This document shows, piece by piece, positions 9,858-19,005 of a DNA stretch of 64,000 nt. Within the stretch, counting starts at the first letter, position 1. Every line of letters begins with the position of its first letter. The stretch comes from Cellulomonas soli. Lineage in GTDB: Bacteria > Actinomycetota > Actinomycetes > Actinomycetales > Cellulomonadaceae. A model generated the notes under the pieces. It saw only the letters and a list, made by a program, of their open reading frames with translations. It was not told the origin of the DNA and ran no database searches. The stretch is taken from positions 3,906,001 through 3,970,000 of the forward strand of contig NZ_JACBZJ010000001.1 of NCBI RefSeq assembly GCF_013409305.1, in the 5' to 3' direction. The position numbers and the translations under genes are program-made.

Positions 9858-11219
9858 TCACATCGACTCGATGAGCCTGTCCACGCGCTCGTCGACGCTG
9901 CGGAACGGGTCCTTGCACAGCACGGTGCGCTGCGCCTGGTCGTTCAGCTTGAGGTGCACCCAGTCGACCGTGTAGTCACGTCGTGCCTCCTGCGCGGCCC
10001 GCACGAAGTCTCCGCGCAGCTTGGCCCGGGTGGTCTGCGGCGGCACGGCCGTGGCCTCGAACACGTCCAGGTCCGTGGTGACCCGCTCGACCAGCCCCTT
10101 GGCCGCGAGCAGGTTGTACAGACCCTCGGTACGTGAGATGTCGTGGTAGGCCAGGTCGAGGCGCTGCACGCGCACGTCGGACAGCTCCAGGCCGTGCTTG
10201 GCGCGGTAGCGCTCGATGAGCCGGTGCTTGATGACCCAGTCGAGCTCCCGGTCGACGAGCGAGAGGTCGCCGGTCCGCAACGCCCGCAGCCCGCGCTCCC
10301 ACAGGTCGAGCACCTGCTTGACCTCGGGCGTGGGGCCCTGCTCCTGGCTGACGAAGTCGCTGACCTTGGTCAGGTACTCCTCCTGCATGTCGATCGCCGT
10401 GATCGTGCGCCCGGTGGCCAGCGTGATGGGGTGCTGACCGGTCATGTCGTGGCTGATCTCGCGGATCGCACGGATCGGGTTCTCGAGCGTCGTGTCGCGC
10501 ATCGGGACGCCCGCCTCGATCATGCGCAGCACGAGGTCGGTCGCGCCGACCTTGAGCATGGTCGTGGTCTCGGACATCGAGGAGTCCCCGACGATGACGT
10601 GCAGGCGCCGGTACAGCTCGGCGTCGGCGTGCGGCTCGTCGCGGGTGTTGATGATGGGCCGCGAGCGCGTCGTGGCGCTCGAGACGGCCTCCCAGATGTG
10701 GTCGGCGCGCTGCGAGAGGCAGTAGGTCGCCCCGCGCGGGGTGATGAGCACCTTCCCGGCCCCGGTGAGGATCTGGCGGGTGATCAGGAACGGCACGAGC
10801 ACGTCGGAGAGCCGCGTGAAGTCGCCCTGCCGGCGCACCAGGTAGTTCTCGTGGCAGCCGTAGGAGTTGCCCGCCGAGTCGGTGTTGTTCTTGAACAGGT
10901 GGATGCGGCCGGGCAGGCCCTCGTGCTCGAGGCGCTGCTGGGCGTCGGCGACGAGCCCCTCGAGGATCCGTTCGCCCGCACGGTCGTGCGTGACCAGCTG
11001 GCGCACGTCGTCGCACTCGGCGGTCGCGTACTCCGGGTGCGAGCCGACGTCGAGGTAGAGGCGTGAGCCGTTGCGCAGGAACACGTTGGACGAGCGGCCC
11101 CACGCCACCACCTTGCGGAACAGGTAGCGCGCGACCTCGTCGGCCGACAGGCCTCGGCCGTCCGTCGCGGCGCAGGTCACGCCGTACTCGGTCTCCAGCC
11201 CGAAGATCCGCCTGTCCAT
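9858..11219 (-). CDS. pafA: Pup-protein ligase
   Basis: A 453-residue glutamine-synthetase-like ligase that joins the C-terminal Glu of Pup to substrate lysines using ATP. It begins [12 protein letters not shown] with the Mg-binding Glu; [17 protein letters not shown] contains the catalytic Asp region, and [12 protein letters not shown] is a conserved nucleotide-side loop. GAGAGGAG precedes the ATG at 11219. A 44-bp gap separates it from prcA. PafA is one of two paralogous enzymes in the window (with dop). The reaction product is degraded by Mpa-PrcAB encoded in the same cluster. Confidence 0.97.
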   Translation of the reverse strand: MDRRIFGLETEYGVTCAATDGRGLSADEVARYLFRKVVAWGRSSNVFLRNGSRLYLDVGSHPEYATAECDDVRQLVTHDRAGERILEGLVADAQQRLEHEGLPGRIHLFKNNTDSAGNSYGCHENYLVRRQGDFTRLSDVLVPFLITRQILTGAGKVLITPRGATYCLSQRADHIWEAVSSATTRSRPIINTRDEPHADAELYRRLHVIVGDSSMSETTTMLKVGATDLVLRMIEAGVPMRDTTLENPIRAIREISHDMTGQHPITLATGRTITAIDMQEEYLTKVSDFVSQEQGPTPEVKQVLDLWERGLRALRTGDLSLVDRELDWVIKHRLIERYRAKHGLELSDVRVQRLDLAYHDISRTEGLYNLLAAKGLVERVTTDLDVFEATAVPPQTTRAKLRGDFVRAAQEARRDYTVDWVHLKLNDQAQRTVLCKDPFRSVDERVDRLIESM

Positions 11220-11263
11220 CCACCGCTCCTCTCGTGCACCGTCACGGTCCGTGCGACCACCGC

Positions 11264-12016
11264 TCAGCTCTCGGACCCCCCCGCGGGCGCCTGCGTCGTG
11301 ACATCGCCACCCGCCGGGAGAGCGCCGAGCAGGTCGTCCAGCAGCGCCCCCGTGAGCCGACGGAACGCGCGCCGCGGCCGGGTGCGGTCCAGCACCGCGA
11401 CCTCCAGCTGGGTCGCGGGGATCTCACGCGCCTGCGCGTGCTCGTCGGCCGGGGAGCCCAGCACGCGCACGGCGAGTGCGAGCACCTCCGGAAGCGACAT
11501 CCCCGCACGCCAGTCGGACTCGAGCAGGGCACCGAGCCGGTCGGCCTGCCCGCCCATGACCACGTACCCGTGCTCGTCGGTCACCGACCCGTCGTAGGAG
11601 AGCCGGTAGATCTGGTCGCCCGCCGGCTCGCGCCCCACCTCGGCGACCACGAGCTCGACCTCGAGCGGCTTGGACTCCGTGGTGAACACGGTGCCGAGCG
11701 TCTGCGCGTAGGCGTTCGCGAGCCCACGGGCGTTGACGTCGTCGCGGTCGTAGGAGTAGCCGCGCAGATCGGCGTACCGGACGCCCGCGACGCGCAGGTT
11801 CTCGAACTCGTTGTACTTGCCGACCGCCGCGAAGCCGATGCGGTCGTAGATCTCGGAGATCTTGTGCAGCGCGCGGGAGGGGTTCTCCGTGGCGAAGGCG
11901 ATCCCGTCGTCGTACTGCAGGACGACGACGGAACGGCCGCGCGCGATGCCCTTGCGCGCGTAGTCCGCGCGGTCCTTCATGAGCTGCTCGGGCGAGACGT
12001 AGAACGGCATGCTCAT
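11264..12016 (-). CDS. prcA: Proteasome alpha subunit
   Basis: A 250-residue non-catalytic alpha subunit forming the outer rings and gate of the 20S proteasome. The N terminus [21 protein letters not shown] is the gating segment plus helix H0, and [19 protein letters not shown] is the first strand pair of the Ntn fold. The C terminus is a disordered Ala/Gly/Thr tail. The ATG at 12016 overlaps the prcB stop by 4 bp; an alternative ATG lies six bases further in. It is co-translated after prcB, as in Mycobacterium. Confidence 0.96.
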   Translation of the reverse strand: MSMPFYVSPEQLMKDRADYARKGIARGRSVVVLQYDDGIAFATENPSRALHKISEIYDRIGFAAVGKYNEFENLRVAGVRYADLRGYSYDRDDVNARGLANAYAQTLGTVFTTESKPLEVELVVAEVGREPAGDQIYRLSYDGSVTDEHGYVVMGGQADRLGALLESDWRAGMSLPEVLALAVRVLGSPADEHAQAREIPATQLEVAVLDRTRPRRAFRRLTGALLDDLLGALPAGGDVTTQAPAGGSES

Positions 12017-12855
12017 CGCCGCGCACCCCCGCCCGCGCCGTGCGCCTCACGACGCTCGTGCTCGACCGCCGCGGCGACCGCGGCCAGGTCGTCCTCGGGC
12101 ACACGGCGGTAGCCGGCCTGCGTGAGCGTGGCCACCACGGGCCAGATCCGCCGCACGGAGTCGGGACCGCCGGTCGCCGAGTCGTCGTCGGCGGCGTCCA
12201 CGAGCGCCTCCACGGCGACCCGTACGGCAGCACCCGCGTCCAGGCCGGGTCGCCACAGCTTCTTCAGCGACCCGCGGGCGAAGACAGAGCCCGAGCCGAC
12301 CGAGTGGTGCTCGTGCTCCTCGTAGCGACCGCCGGTCACGTCGTAGGAGAAGATCCGCCCGATCGACCTGTCGAGGTCGTACCCGCCGAACAGCGGCACG
12401 ACCGCCAGGCCCTGCATGGCCAGACCGAGGTTGCCGCGGATCATCGTCGCCAGGCGGTTGGCCTTGCCGTCCAGCGAGAGCAGGGCGCCCTCGATCTTCT
12501 CGTAGTGCTCCAGCTCGAGCTGGAACAGCCGGACCAGCTCGAGCGCGAGGCCCGCGGTGCCCGCGATGCCCACCGCGGAGAACTCGTCGGCCGGGAACAC
12601 CTTCTCGATCTCGCGGCTGGCGATCATCGAGCCCATCGTGGCGCGACGGTCGCCGGCCATGACGACCCCGCCGTCGAAGGTCAGGGCGACGATCGTGGTG
12701 CCGTGGGGCGCCTGCACCTCACCGGTCGGCAGCGGACGGTTGCCCGGCAGCAGGTGGGGGGCGTAGCCGCCCAGGAACTCGACGAAGGACGAGGAGCCCG
12801 GCGTGGTGAACGCCCGTGGCAGCCGACCCGTGGTGGACGCGTCGTTCGGTGCCAT
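12013..12855 (-). CDS. prcB: Proteasome beta subunit
   Basis: A 280-residue catalytic subunit precursor. The propeptide of about 52 residues ends in APHG, and autocleavage would expose Thr53 ([10 protein letters not shown]) as the N-terminal nucleophile. [20 protein letters not shown] and the [16 protein letters not shown] block are typical of actinobacterial beta subunits. It starts 6 bp after the pup stop and overlaps prcA by 4 bp, so pup-prcB-prcA form one transcription unit. Confidence 0.97.
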   Translation of the reverse strand: MAPNDASTTGRLPRAFTTPGSSSFVEFLGGYAPHLLPGNRPLPTGEVQAPHGTTIVALTFDGGVVMAGDRRATMGSMIASREIEKVFPADEFSAVGIAGTAGLALELVRLFQLELEHYEKIEGALLSLDGKANRLATMIRGNLGLAMQGLAVVPLFGGYDLDRSIGRIFSYDVTGGRYEEHEHHSVGSGSVFARGSLKKLWRPGLDAGAAVRVAVEALVDAADDDSATGGPDSVRRIWPVVATLTQAGYRRVPEDDLAAVAAAVEHERREAHGAGGGARR

Positions 12856-12861
12856 CGGCGC

Positions 12862-13056
12862 TCACTGACCGCCCTTCTGGACGAACCCGCGGACGAACTG
12901 CTCGGCGTTCGACTCCAGGACGTCGTCGATCTCGTCCAGGAGGGCGTCCACCTCGGCGTCGCGCTCCTGCGTCGAGGCCGAAGGGGCCGCGACCGGGGGG
13001 CCGTCGACCGGCTCGTCGTCCTCGCGGTCGGACCGCGCGTGTTCCTGACCAGCCAT
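12862..13056 (-). CDS. pup: Prokaryotic ubiquitin-like protein Pup
   Basis: A 64-residue intrinsically disordered tag, the same length as M. tuberculosis Pup. The Mpa-binding coiled-coil segment is the DAEVDALLDEIDDVLE stretch at about residues 33-48, followed by SNAEQFVRGFVQKGGQ. It ends GGQ, so Dop must deamidate the C-terminal Gln before ligation. Two ATG codons are adjacent; the second (13056) is chosen because GGAGG is five bases from it and because the family begins MA-Q-like. It heads the pup-prcB-prcA unit. Confidence 0.97.
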   Translation of the reverse strand: MAGQEHARSDREDDEPVDGPPVAAPSASTQERDAEVDALLDEIDDVLESNAEQFVRGFVQKGGQ

Positions 13057-13097
13057 CATGACCTCCCGGGGCAGCGTTCGGGGACCTGCTGACCCCA

Positions 13098-13103
13098 ACC
13101 CTA
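13098..13103 (-). promoter_or_regulatory. candidate -10 (TAGGGT) for pup-prcB-prcA
   Basis: TAGGGT on the minus strand would give a start near 13091 and a leader of about 35 nt containing the GGGAGG ribosome binding site of pup. The same hexamer precedes dop and mpa. No recognisable -35. Confidence 0.4.
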
Positions 13104-13180
13104 GGCCCTGCGTCCGGCGACCCTCGTCCTGTGCACCTCGAGGACGCCGCGCGTCGGGGGTACCGGCGTCGCGCGCCCCG

Positions 13181-14788
13181 TCAGGTCCCGAGCGCGGCGA
13201 GCAGGGTCGCGGCGTCGCCGCTCGCGTCCAGCAGCGCGCCGACGTGGGCACGGGTGCCGCGCAACGGGTCACGCATCGGCACCCGCTGCAACGTGGCGGC
13301 ACCCGGGACGTCGAAGACCACCGAGTCCCAGCTGGCCGCCGAGATCTCGCCGCCGTAGCGCGCGACGGCCTCGCCACGGAAGTACGCCCGGGTGTCCTGG
13401 GGCGGGTGCCCCACCGCCTCCTCGACCTGCTCCGGCGTGACCAGCAGCTCGACCGCCCCCGCGGCGACGAGCCGGTGGTACAGCCCGCGCTCGGGGCGCA
13501 CGTCGGACCACTGCAGGTCGACCGCGGCGAGCCTCGGGTGGTCCCACGCCAGATGGTCGCGTCGGCGCATGCCCTCCAGGAGCCGCAGCTTGGCCAGCCA
13601 CTCGACCTCACGTGCGCACGAGGCCGGATCGGTGCCCAGACGCGTCAGCAACGAGTCCCAGCGGTCGAGCACGTCGATCGTCTGCTCGTCCGGCGCGGCC
13701 CCGACGTGCGCGAGCGCGGCGCGCACCGCCTCGAGGTAGGCGCGCTGGATCTCCAGCGCGGTCATCCGCCGACCGTCGGCGAGGTCCAGCGGCTCGCTGA
13801 GCGTCAGGTCGTGGCTGACGGCGTGCACGCAGCCGACCGGGTCGCGCAGCGCGAGCCGGTCGATCGCACCGAGCGCACCGCCCGCGCCGCCGTCGGCGAC
13901 GGCACGTTCGATGAGCCACAGGACCAGCGACGTCGTGCCGAGCCGCAGGTACGTGGCCACCTCGAGCAGCGTCGCGTCACCGATGATCACGTGCAGCCGA
14001 CGCCAGCGCTCGGGGTCGGCGTGCGGCTCGTCACGCGTGTTGACGATCGGTCGCCGCAACGTGGTCTCCAGGCCGATCTCGGCCTCCATGTAGTCCGCAC
14101 GCTGCGAGATCTGGAACCCGGCCCGCTCCCCCCGTTGGCCGAGGCCCACGCGGCCGGCACCGGTGAAGACCTGCCGGGTCACCAGGAACGGGATCAGGCG
14201 GGCGGCCAGGTCGCCGAACGGCACCGAGCGCTCCACGAGGTAGTTCTCGTGCGTGCCGTACGTGGCGCCCTTGCCGTCGACGTTGTTCTTGTACAGCGAG
14301 ACGTCAGGCAGCGCCTGGTTCTGCGCCAGCGCACGGACCGAGGCCAGCATCACGAGCTCGCCCGCGCGGTCCCACCGCACCGCGTCGAGCGGGTTGGTGA
14401 CCTCCGGCGAGGAGTACTCCGGGTGGGCGTGGTCGACGTACAGGCGCGCCCCGTTGGTGAGGATCACGTTCGCGGCGCCCGGGTCCTCGTACTCCTGCAC
14501 GCTCGAGCGCGGAAGCTCCTGCGGCCCGTCGCCGGACGGCGCCGGGACCGCCGCGTCGTCGGTCAGCAGCGAGGGGTGCGCCGAGGCGCGGTCGAGCCGG
14601 AAGCCCCGGGCGTCGTGCAGCGGGTCCTCGTCGTCGTAGTCCCAGCGGGCCCGCGTGCGGGTGCCCTCGCGCGCGGAGGCGTGCACCGCGACCACGTGGC
14701 TCGACAGCAGCATCGGGTTGGCCAGCGGACGCCCCGGCTGCAGGATCCCGTACTCGGTCTCGATGCCCATCACACGACGCACGCTCAC
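13181..14788 (-). CDS. dop: Pup deamidase/depupylase
   Basis: A 535-residue paralogue of PafA that converts Pup's C-terminal Gln to Glu and removes Pup from substrates. It opens RRVMGIETEYGILQPG; RLYVDHAHPEYSSPE carries the catalytic Asp region and [17 protein letters not shown] the conserved nucleotide loop. A segment of about 40 residues between the first strand and the catalytic region (about 45-85) is the Dop-specific loop, absent from PafA. The GTG at 14788 lies seven bases after TAGGGT and has no Shine-Dalgarno sequence, so it is probably leaderless and independently transcribed. It is 76 bp downstream of mpa and 124 bp upstream of pup. Confidence 0.95.
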   Translation of the reverse strand: MSVRRVMGIETEYGILQPGRPLANPMLLSSHVVAVHASAREGTRTRARWDYDDEDPLHDARGFRLDRASAHPSLLTDDAAVPAPSGDGPQELPRSSVQEYEDPGAANVILTNGARLYVDHAHPEYSSPEVTNPLDAVRWDRAGELVMLASVRALAQNQALPDVSLYKNNVDGKGATYGTHENYLVERSVPFGDLAARLIPFLVTRQVFTGAGRVGLGQRGERAGFQISQRADYMEAEIGLETTLRRPIVNTRDEPHADPERWRRLHVIIGDATLLEVATYLRLGTTSLVLWLIERAVADGGAGGALGAIDRLALRDPVGCVHAVSHDLTLSEPLDLADGRRMTALEIQRAYLEAVRAALAHVGAAPDEQTIDVLDRWDSLLTRLGTDPASCAREVEWLAKLRLLEGMRRRDHLAWDHPRLAAVDLQWSDVRPERGLYHRLVAAGAVELLVTPEQVEEAVGHPPQDTRAYFRGEAVARYGGEISAASWDSVVFDVPGAATLQRVPMRDPLRGTRAHVGALLDASGDAATLLAALGT

Positions 14789-14795
14789 CCGGCAC

Positions 14796-14801
14796 ACCCT
14801 A
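14796..14801 (-). promoter_or_regulatory. -10 (TAGGGT) of leaderless dop
   Basis: Seven bases separate the hexamer from the GTG at 14788, so the transcript would begin at the start codon. This also decides the start of dop. Confidence 0.5.
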
Positions 14802-14864
14802 CGGGGCGCACCTCGGCGGCCATCCGTTGTGCAGGTTCGGCGATCACCCGCGCCGGGACGGCGC

Positions 14865-16505
14865 TCACAGGTACTGGCCGGTGCTCCGCACGGTCTCGAT
14901 GGTGCGCGAGGCCTCCACGCCCTTCTTGCCCTGGACGATCGTGCGGATGAACACGATGCGCTCACCCTTCTTGCCCGAGATGCGCGCCCAGTCGTCGGGG
15001 TTGGTGGTGTTCGGCAGGTCCTCGTTCTCCTTGAACTCGTCCACGCACGCCGTCATGAGGTGCTCGACGCGGATGCCGCGCTGACCGGTGGACAGCAGGT
15101 CCTTGATGGCCTGCTTCTTGGCCCGGTCGACGACGTTCTGGATCATGGCGCCCGAGTTGAAGTCCTTGAAGTAGAGGACCTCCTTGTCACCGCTGGCGTA
15201 CGTGACCTCGAGGAAGCGGTTCTCCTCGCTCTCGGTGTACATGCGCTCGACGACGCGCGTGATCATCGCGTCGACCGCGTCCGTGGCCGAGCCGGAGTGC
15301 TCGGCCAGGTCGTCGGCGTGGATCGGCAGGTCGGTGGTGAGGTACTTGGCGAAGATCTCCCGCGCGCCCTCGGCGTCGGGCCGCTCGATCTTGATCTTCA
15401 CGTCGAGGCGGCCCGGGCGCAGGATCGCCGGGTCGATCATGTCCTCGCGGTTCGAGGCACCGATGACGATGACGTTCTCCAAACGCTCGACGCCGTCGAT
15501 CTCGGCGAGCAGCTGCGGCACGATCGTGGTCTCGACATCGCTGGAGACCCCGGTGCCGCGCGTGCGGAACAGCGACTCCATCTCGTCGAAGAACACCACG
15601 ACGGGGTGGCCCTGCGAGGCCTTCTCGCGCGCCCGGGCGAAGATCAGCCGGATGTGCCGCTCGGTCTCCCCGACGTACTTGTTGAGCAGCTCAGGGCCCT
15701 TGACGTTGAGGAAGAAGCTGCGCGCATCGGCGGCGTCCTCGCCACGGGCCGCCGCGGCGGTGGCCGCCAGCGAGTGCGCCACGGCCTTCGCGATGAGCGT
15801 CTTGCCGCACCCCGGAGGGCCGTACAGCAGCACGCCCTTGGGCGGCTTGAGACCGTGCTCGCGGAACAGCTCGGGGTGCAGGAACGGCAGCTCGACGGCG
15901 TCGCGGATCTGCTCGATCTGCGGCCCCAGCCCACCGATGTCGGTGTAGTCGATGTCCGGGACCTCCTCGAGGACCAGCTCCTCGACCTCGGCCCGGGGCA
16001 CGACCTCGAACACGAACCCGCTGCGGGAGTCCACGGTGAGCGCGTCACCGATCCGCACGCCCGCGTCGGACACCTGCCCGGCGAAGCGCACGACACGCTC
16101 CTCGTCGCCGCGGCCCACGACCAGCGCACGCCCGTCGCCGAGCAGCTCCTTGACGGTGACGAGCTCGCCGACCTTCTCGTAGCCGCCGGCCTCGACGACC
16201 GTGAGCGCCTCGTTGAGCATGACCTCCTGACCGGGGCGCAGGGCGCCCAGGTCCAGGGACGGGCTGGCGCCGACGTGCATCTTGCGGCCGGCCGAGATGA
16301 TGTCGACGCTGCCGTCCGGACGCGCACCCAGGAACACCGCGTACGTCCCCGGCGGCTTGGCCAGGTCGTCGACCTGGCGCTTGAGCTCGACGATCTGGTC
16401 GCGCGCGGCCACCAGGGCCTCGGTCAGCCGCTCGTTCTTGGCGGCGAGCACCATCAGCTCTCGGTGCAGGTCCCGGTACGGGTCCCGTCCAGCAGGCTCG
16501 GTCAT
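14865..16505 (-). CDS. mpa: Proteasomal AAA+ ATPase Mpa/ARC
   Basis: A 546-residue hexameric unfoldase that captures Pup and threads pupylated proteins into PrcAB. In order: an N-terminal coiled coil (about residues 10-50) that binds Pup, tandem OB domains (about 55-190), then the AAA domain with Walker A GPPGCGKT (about residue 240), Walker B VVFFDEME, and sensor/arginine-finger segments (GASNRED, LRPGRLD). It ends GQYL, the C-terminal motif whose penultimate Tyr docks into the 20S alpha ring. The ATG at 16505 has GGAGGCC eight bases upstream. It is a separate unit from pup-prcBA but on the same strand. Confidence 0.97.
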   Translation of the reverse strand: MTEPAGRDPYRDLHRELMVLAAKNERLTEALVAARDQIVELKRQVDDLAKPPGTYAVFLGARPDGSVDIISAGRKMHVGASPSLDLGALRPGQEVMLNEALTVVEAGGYEKVGELVTVKELLGDGRALVVGRGDEERVVRFAGQVSDAGVRIGDALTVDSRSGFVFEVVPRAEVEELVLEEVPDIDYTDIGGLGPQIEQIRDAVELPFLHPELFREHGLKPPKGVLLYGPPGCGKTLIAKAVAHSLAATAAAARGEDAADARSFFLNVKGPELLNKYVGETERHIRLIFARAREKASQGHPVVVFFDEMESLFRTRGTGVSSDVETTIVPQLLAEIDGVERLENVIVIGASNREDMIDPAILRPGRLDVKIKIERPDAEGAREIFAKYLTTDLPIHADDLAEHSGSATDAVDAMITRVVERMYTESEENRFLEVTYASGDKEVLYFKDFNSGAMIQNVVDRAKKQAIKDLLSTGQRGIRVEHLMTACVDEFKENEDLPNTTNPDDWARISGKKGERIVFIRTIVQGKKGVEASRTIETVRSTGQYL

Positions 16506-16595
16506 CGCGAGGCCTCCGTTCCGCGTCTGGTCCGTCCACGGGTGCACGGCGCTGTGCGGTGGTCGTGCTCCGCTCGCTGCGCGTGCGGTTCGATG

Positions 16596-16601
16596 ACCCT
16601 A
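16596..16601 (-). promoter_or_regulatory. candidate -10 (TAGGGT) for mpa
   Basis: The same TAGGGT hexamer as at pup and dop. It would give a leader of about 84 nt. A TTGACA at 16610-16615 is only 8 bp away, too close to be its -35. Confidence 0.25.
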
Positions 16602-16699
16602 ACCACCTCTGTCAATCCTGCGACGCGGACACGACGAGCGCACCGGGGACGTCTCGCCCAGCGGACGGACGGGATCGGCGACCCGGATCGGTGACGACC

Positions 16700-17728
16700 T
16701 CAGACCTGCGGCCGGGGCTGACCGACGTCCCGCCGGGCGCGTCGCAGCTTCTTGTCGGAGACCAGCCGCTCCCCCATCGCCTCGGGCGTCCACAGCTCGG
16801 CGTCGGACTCGCCGCCCGTGCCGGGAGCGCCCTCCTCGGTGACCGGGTACGCACCCTTGGCCGGGCGGCGCCTGCGCTGCGGGGCCTCGACCCCGTCGGC
16901 CAGTCGGCGCGTGGTCAGCAGGAACCCGGTGTGGCCGATCATCCGGTGCTGCGGACGCACCGCGAGACCCTCCAGGTGCCAGCCGCGGACCATCGACTCC
17001 CACGCCTCGGGCTCGGTGTAGCGGCCGTCGGTGCGGATGTCCTCGGCGAGCCGCGACAGCTGCGTCGTCGTGGCGACGTAGGCGAGCAGCACGCCGCCGG
17101 GCGCGAGCGCGTCGGCGACCGCGGCGAGGTTCTCCCACGGCGCGAGCATGTCGAGCACCACGCGGTCCACCGACCCGGGCTCGGCGACCGTCGGCAGCAC
17201 GTCGGACAGGTCGCCCAGGGACAGCTCCCAGGCCGGGTGCGGACCGCCGAAGAAGCCCTCGACGTTGCCCCGGGCGATCGCCGCGAAGTCCTCGCGCCGC
17301 TCGATCGAGTGCAGCGAGCCGTTGTCACCGACCGCCCGCAGCAGCGACAGGGTCAGTGCACCGGACCCGACACCCGCCTCGACGACCCGGGCGCCCGGGT
17401 AGATGTCACCCATCGTGACGATCTGGCCGGCGTCCTTGGGGTAGACGACCGCCGCGCCGCGCGGCATCGACAGCACGTGGTCGGCGAGCAGCGGGCGCAG
17501 CGCCAGGTACTCGATGCCCGAGGTGTTGCGCACGACGACACCCTCGGGGCCGCCGATCAGCTCGTCGTGCCGCAGGAAGCCGCGGTGCGTGTGGAACTCG
17601 CCGCCGACCTGCAGCGTGACGGTGTGCAGCCGACCGCGCGGATCCGTCAGCTGGACACGGTCCCCCTCACGGAAGGGTCCGCGCCGCTGCGGTGCGCCGG
17701 TGGGGGTCGGGGGCTGCTCGTGGGTCAC
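16700..17728 (-). CDS. trmI: tRNA (adenine-58-N1)-methyltransferase
   Basis: A 342-residue SAM-dependent enzyme that makes m1A58 in the T-loop of tRNA. The N-terminal small beta domain (about 20-85) is followed by a Rossmann domain with motif I (VVEAGVGSGALTLSLL), the SIERREDF motif II Glu, and motif IV (VVLDMLAPWENL). It continues with a positively charged C-terminal extension (about 285-342) not part of the core fold. The GTG at 17728 has no ribosome binding site but is 8 bases after TAGACT. It is the orthologue by sequence and position of M. tuberculosis Rv2118c. Confidence 0.95.
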   Translation of the reverse strand: MTHEQPPTPTGAPQRRGPFREGDRVQLTDPRGRLHTVTLQVGGEFHTHRGFLRHDELIGGPEGVVVRNTSGIEYLALRPLLADHVLSMPRGAAVVYPKDAGQIVTMGDIYPGARVVEAGVGSGALTLSLLRAVGDNGSLHSIERREDFAAIARGNVEGFFGGPHPAWELSLGDLSDVLPTVAEPGSVDRVVLDMLAPWENLAAVADALAPGGVLLAYVATTTQLSRLAEDIRTDGRYTEPEAWESMVRGWHLEGLAVRPQHRMIGHTGFLLTTRRLADGVEAPQRRRRPAKGAYPVTEEGAPGTGGESDAELWTPEAMGERLVSDKKLRRARRDVGQPRPQV

Positions 17729-17736
17729 GGGCCACG

Positions 17737-17742
17737 AGTCTA
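17737..17742 (-). promoter_or_regulatory. -10 (TAGACT) of trmI formed by the M50 stop codon
   Basis: The TAG stop of the M50 protease gene (17740-17742) provides the first three bases of the hexamer. Eight bases separate it from the trmI GTG. Confidence 0.45.
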
Positions 17743-18885
17743 GGAGCGGATCGCCGCCACGACGTCCGTGACGCGGACGAGGGCCTGCACGCGACCGTCG
17801 AGCACGGCCACGACGACGGGTGACATCCCGCCGGCACGCGCCAGGTCGTCGAGCAGCGCACGGCCGGTGCGCGCACCGTCGACGACCGCTCCGTAGGGCA
17901 GCGGGACGGCCACGGCGGTCACCGGCGTCGTCCCTGCGACCTCGGCGGGGACGGCTGCGAGCGCGGCGAGGTCGACGTACGCGGCGGGTCTGCCGTCGGG
18001 CGAGACCACGACGAGCTCGTGCACGCCCGCGGCCGCCGCGGCGGCGCGCGCCTGGGCCACCGTGCCGGCGTGCGGCACGGCGACAGCCGGGGTGCCGACC
18101 GCGGCGACCGTCAGACCCGCGACGGCCCGCTGGGAGCGGCCTCCCTTGACGGCGGCCGTGGCTCCCGACCACAGGAATGCGCCGATGAGCGCCGACCAGA
18201 CGACGCCGAACAGCTCGGGAGAGCGGCCCTGCAGCAGCGGGAGGAGCAGAGCCCAGGCCAGCACCCCCACGGCGACGACGCGACCGGCCCATCCGGCGAC
18301 GATGGTGCCGCGGTGCCGATCCTTGCTGATCGCCCAGACCAGGGCCTCGAGCACGCGGCCGCCGTCGAGCGGGAGCCCGGGGATGAGGTTGAAGCCCGCG
18401 ACGAACGCGTTCGCGAACGCGGCCGCGTAGAGGATCAGCGCGCTCAGGGAGGCGGGGGCCACCACCTGGGCGAGCGCCCAGGCGAGCGCCGCGAGGACGA
18501 GGTTGGCCAGCGGCCCGGCGATGCCGACGAGCGCGCTGGTCAGCGGGGTCGAGGCGGCGCCGTCGAAGGACGTGTGGCCGCCCCACAGCGTCAGCACGAA
18601 CTCGCGCGGCTGCTGCCCGCGCGAGCGGGCGACAAGGCCGTGGGCGAGCTCGTGGACCAGCACGGAGGCGAACAGCAGCACCACGAAGACCAGCGCCACG
18701 AGGTACGTGAACCCGCCCAGCTGGGGGAAGCGCGCCCGCACGGTGGGCGCGAACATCACCGTGAGCACCACGGCCGCCAGCAGCCAGCTCGGTGCCAGGA
18801 CGACCGGGGCACCTGCGACCCGTCCGATGGTCCATCCGGACGATCGGACCGGGGTTCGGGAGGGCTGACGGGGCGTCGGGGGCAC
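17740..18885 (-). CDS. Site-2-type zinc protease (M50) with CBS-like C-terminal domain
   Basis: A 381-residue intramembrane metalloprotease. Membrane segments at about residues 30-55 and 60-85 lead into VLVHELAHGL, the HExxH zinc motif, and NLIPGLPLDGGRVLEALVW gives the second zinc/active-site motif (NxxPxxPLDGG). The last third (about 250-380) is soluble and resembles a degenerate CBS pair, which in the Rip3/SpoIVFB branch senses small molecules. Substrates are usually membrane-anchored regulators, but none is visible nearby. The GTG at 18885 lies six bases after TACGCT, which fits a leaderless transcript. It is divergent from the RecB-like gene. Confidence 0.9.
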   Translation of the reverse strand: MPPTPRQPSRTPVRSSGWTIGRVAGAPVVLAPSWLLAAVVLTVMFAPTVRARFPQLGGFTYLVALVFVVLLFASVLVHELAHGLVARSRGQQPREFVLTLWGGHTSFDGAASTPLTSALVGIAGPLANLVLAALAWALAQVVAPASLSALILYAAAFANAFVAGFNLIPGLPLDGGRVLEALVWAISKDRHRGTIVAGWAGRVVAVGVLAWALLLPLLQGRSPELFGVVWSALIGAFLWSGATAAVKGGRSQRAVAGLTVAAVGTPAVAVPHAGTVAQARAAAAAAGVHELVVVSPDGRPAAYVDLAALAAVPAEVAGTTPVTAVAVPLPYGAVVDGARTGRALLDDLARAGGMSPVVVAVLDGRVQALVRVTDVVAAIRS

Positions 18886-18891
18886 CGCCCC

Positions 18892-18897
18892 AGCGTA
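18892..18897 (-). promoter_or_regulatory. -10 (TACGCT) of the leaderless M50 gene
   Basis: Six bases separate the hexamer from the GTG at 18885; no Shine-Dalgarno sequence lies between. Confidence 0.45.
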
Positions 18898-18993
18898 GGC
18901 GGCGCTCAGGACGGGACGCCCGGTCGCTGCGGGGACGTGCCGTGGGGAGGTGCTGCGGGCGTGGCTGCGGGCTGTGCTGTGGGTGGGGCGACC

Positions 18994-18999
18994 TAGGCT
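18994..18999 (+). promoter_or_regulatory. -10 (TAGGCT) of the leaderless RecB-like gene
   Basis: Six bases separate TAGGCT from the GTG at 19006. It is divergent from the M50 promoter about 100 bp away. Confidence 0.5.
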
Positions 19000-19005
19000 C
19001 CTGGG

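Noticed and set aside
16610..16615. TTGACA as the -35 of mpa
   Set aside because: It lies only 8 bp from the TAGGGT hexamer, and no -10-like hexamer occurs at a 16-18 bp distance.
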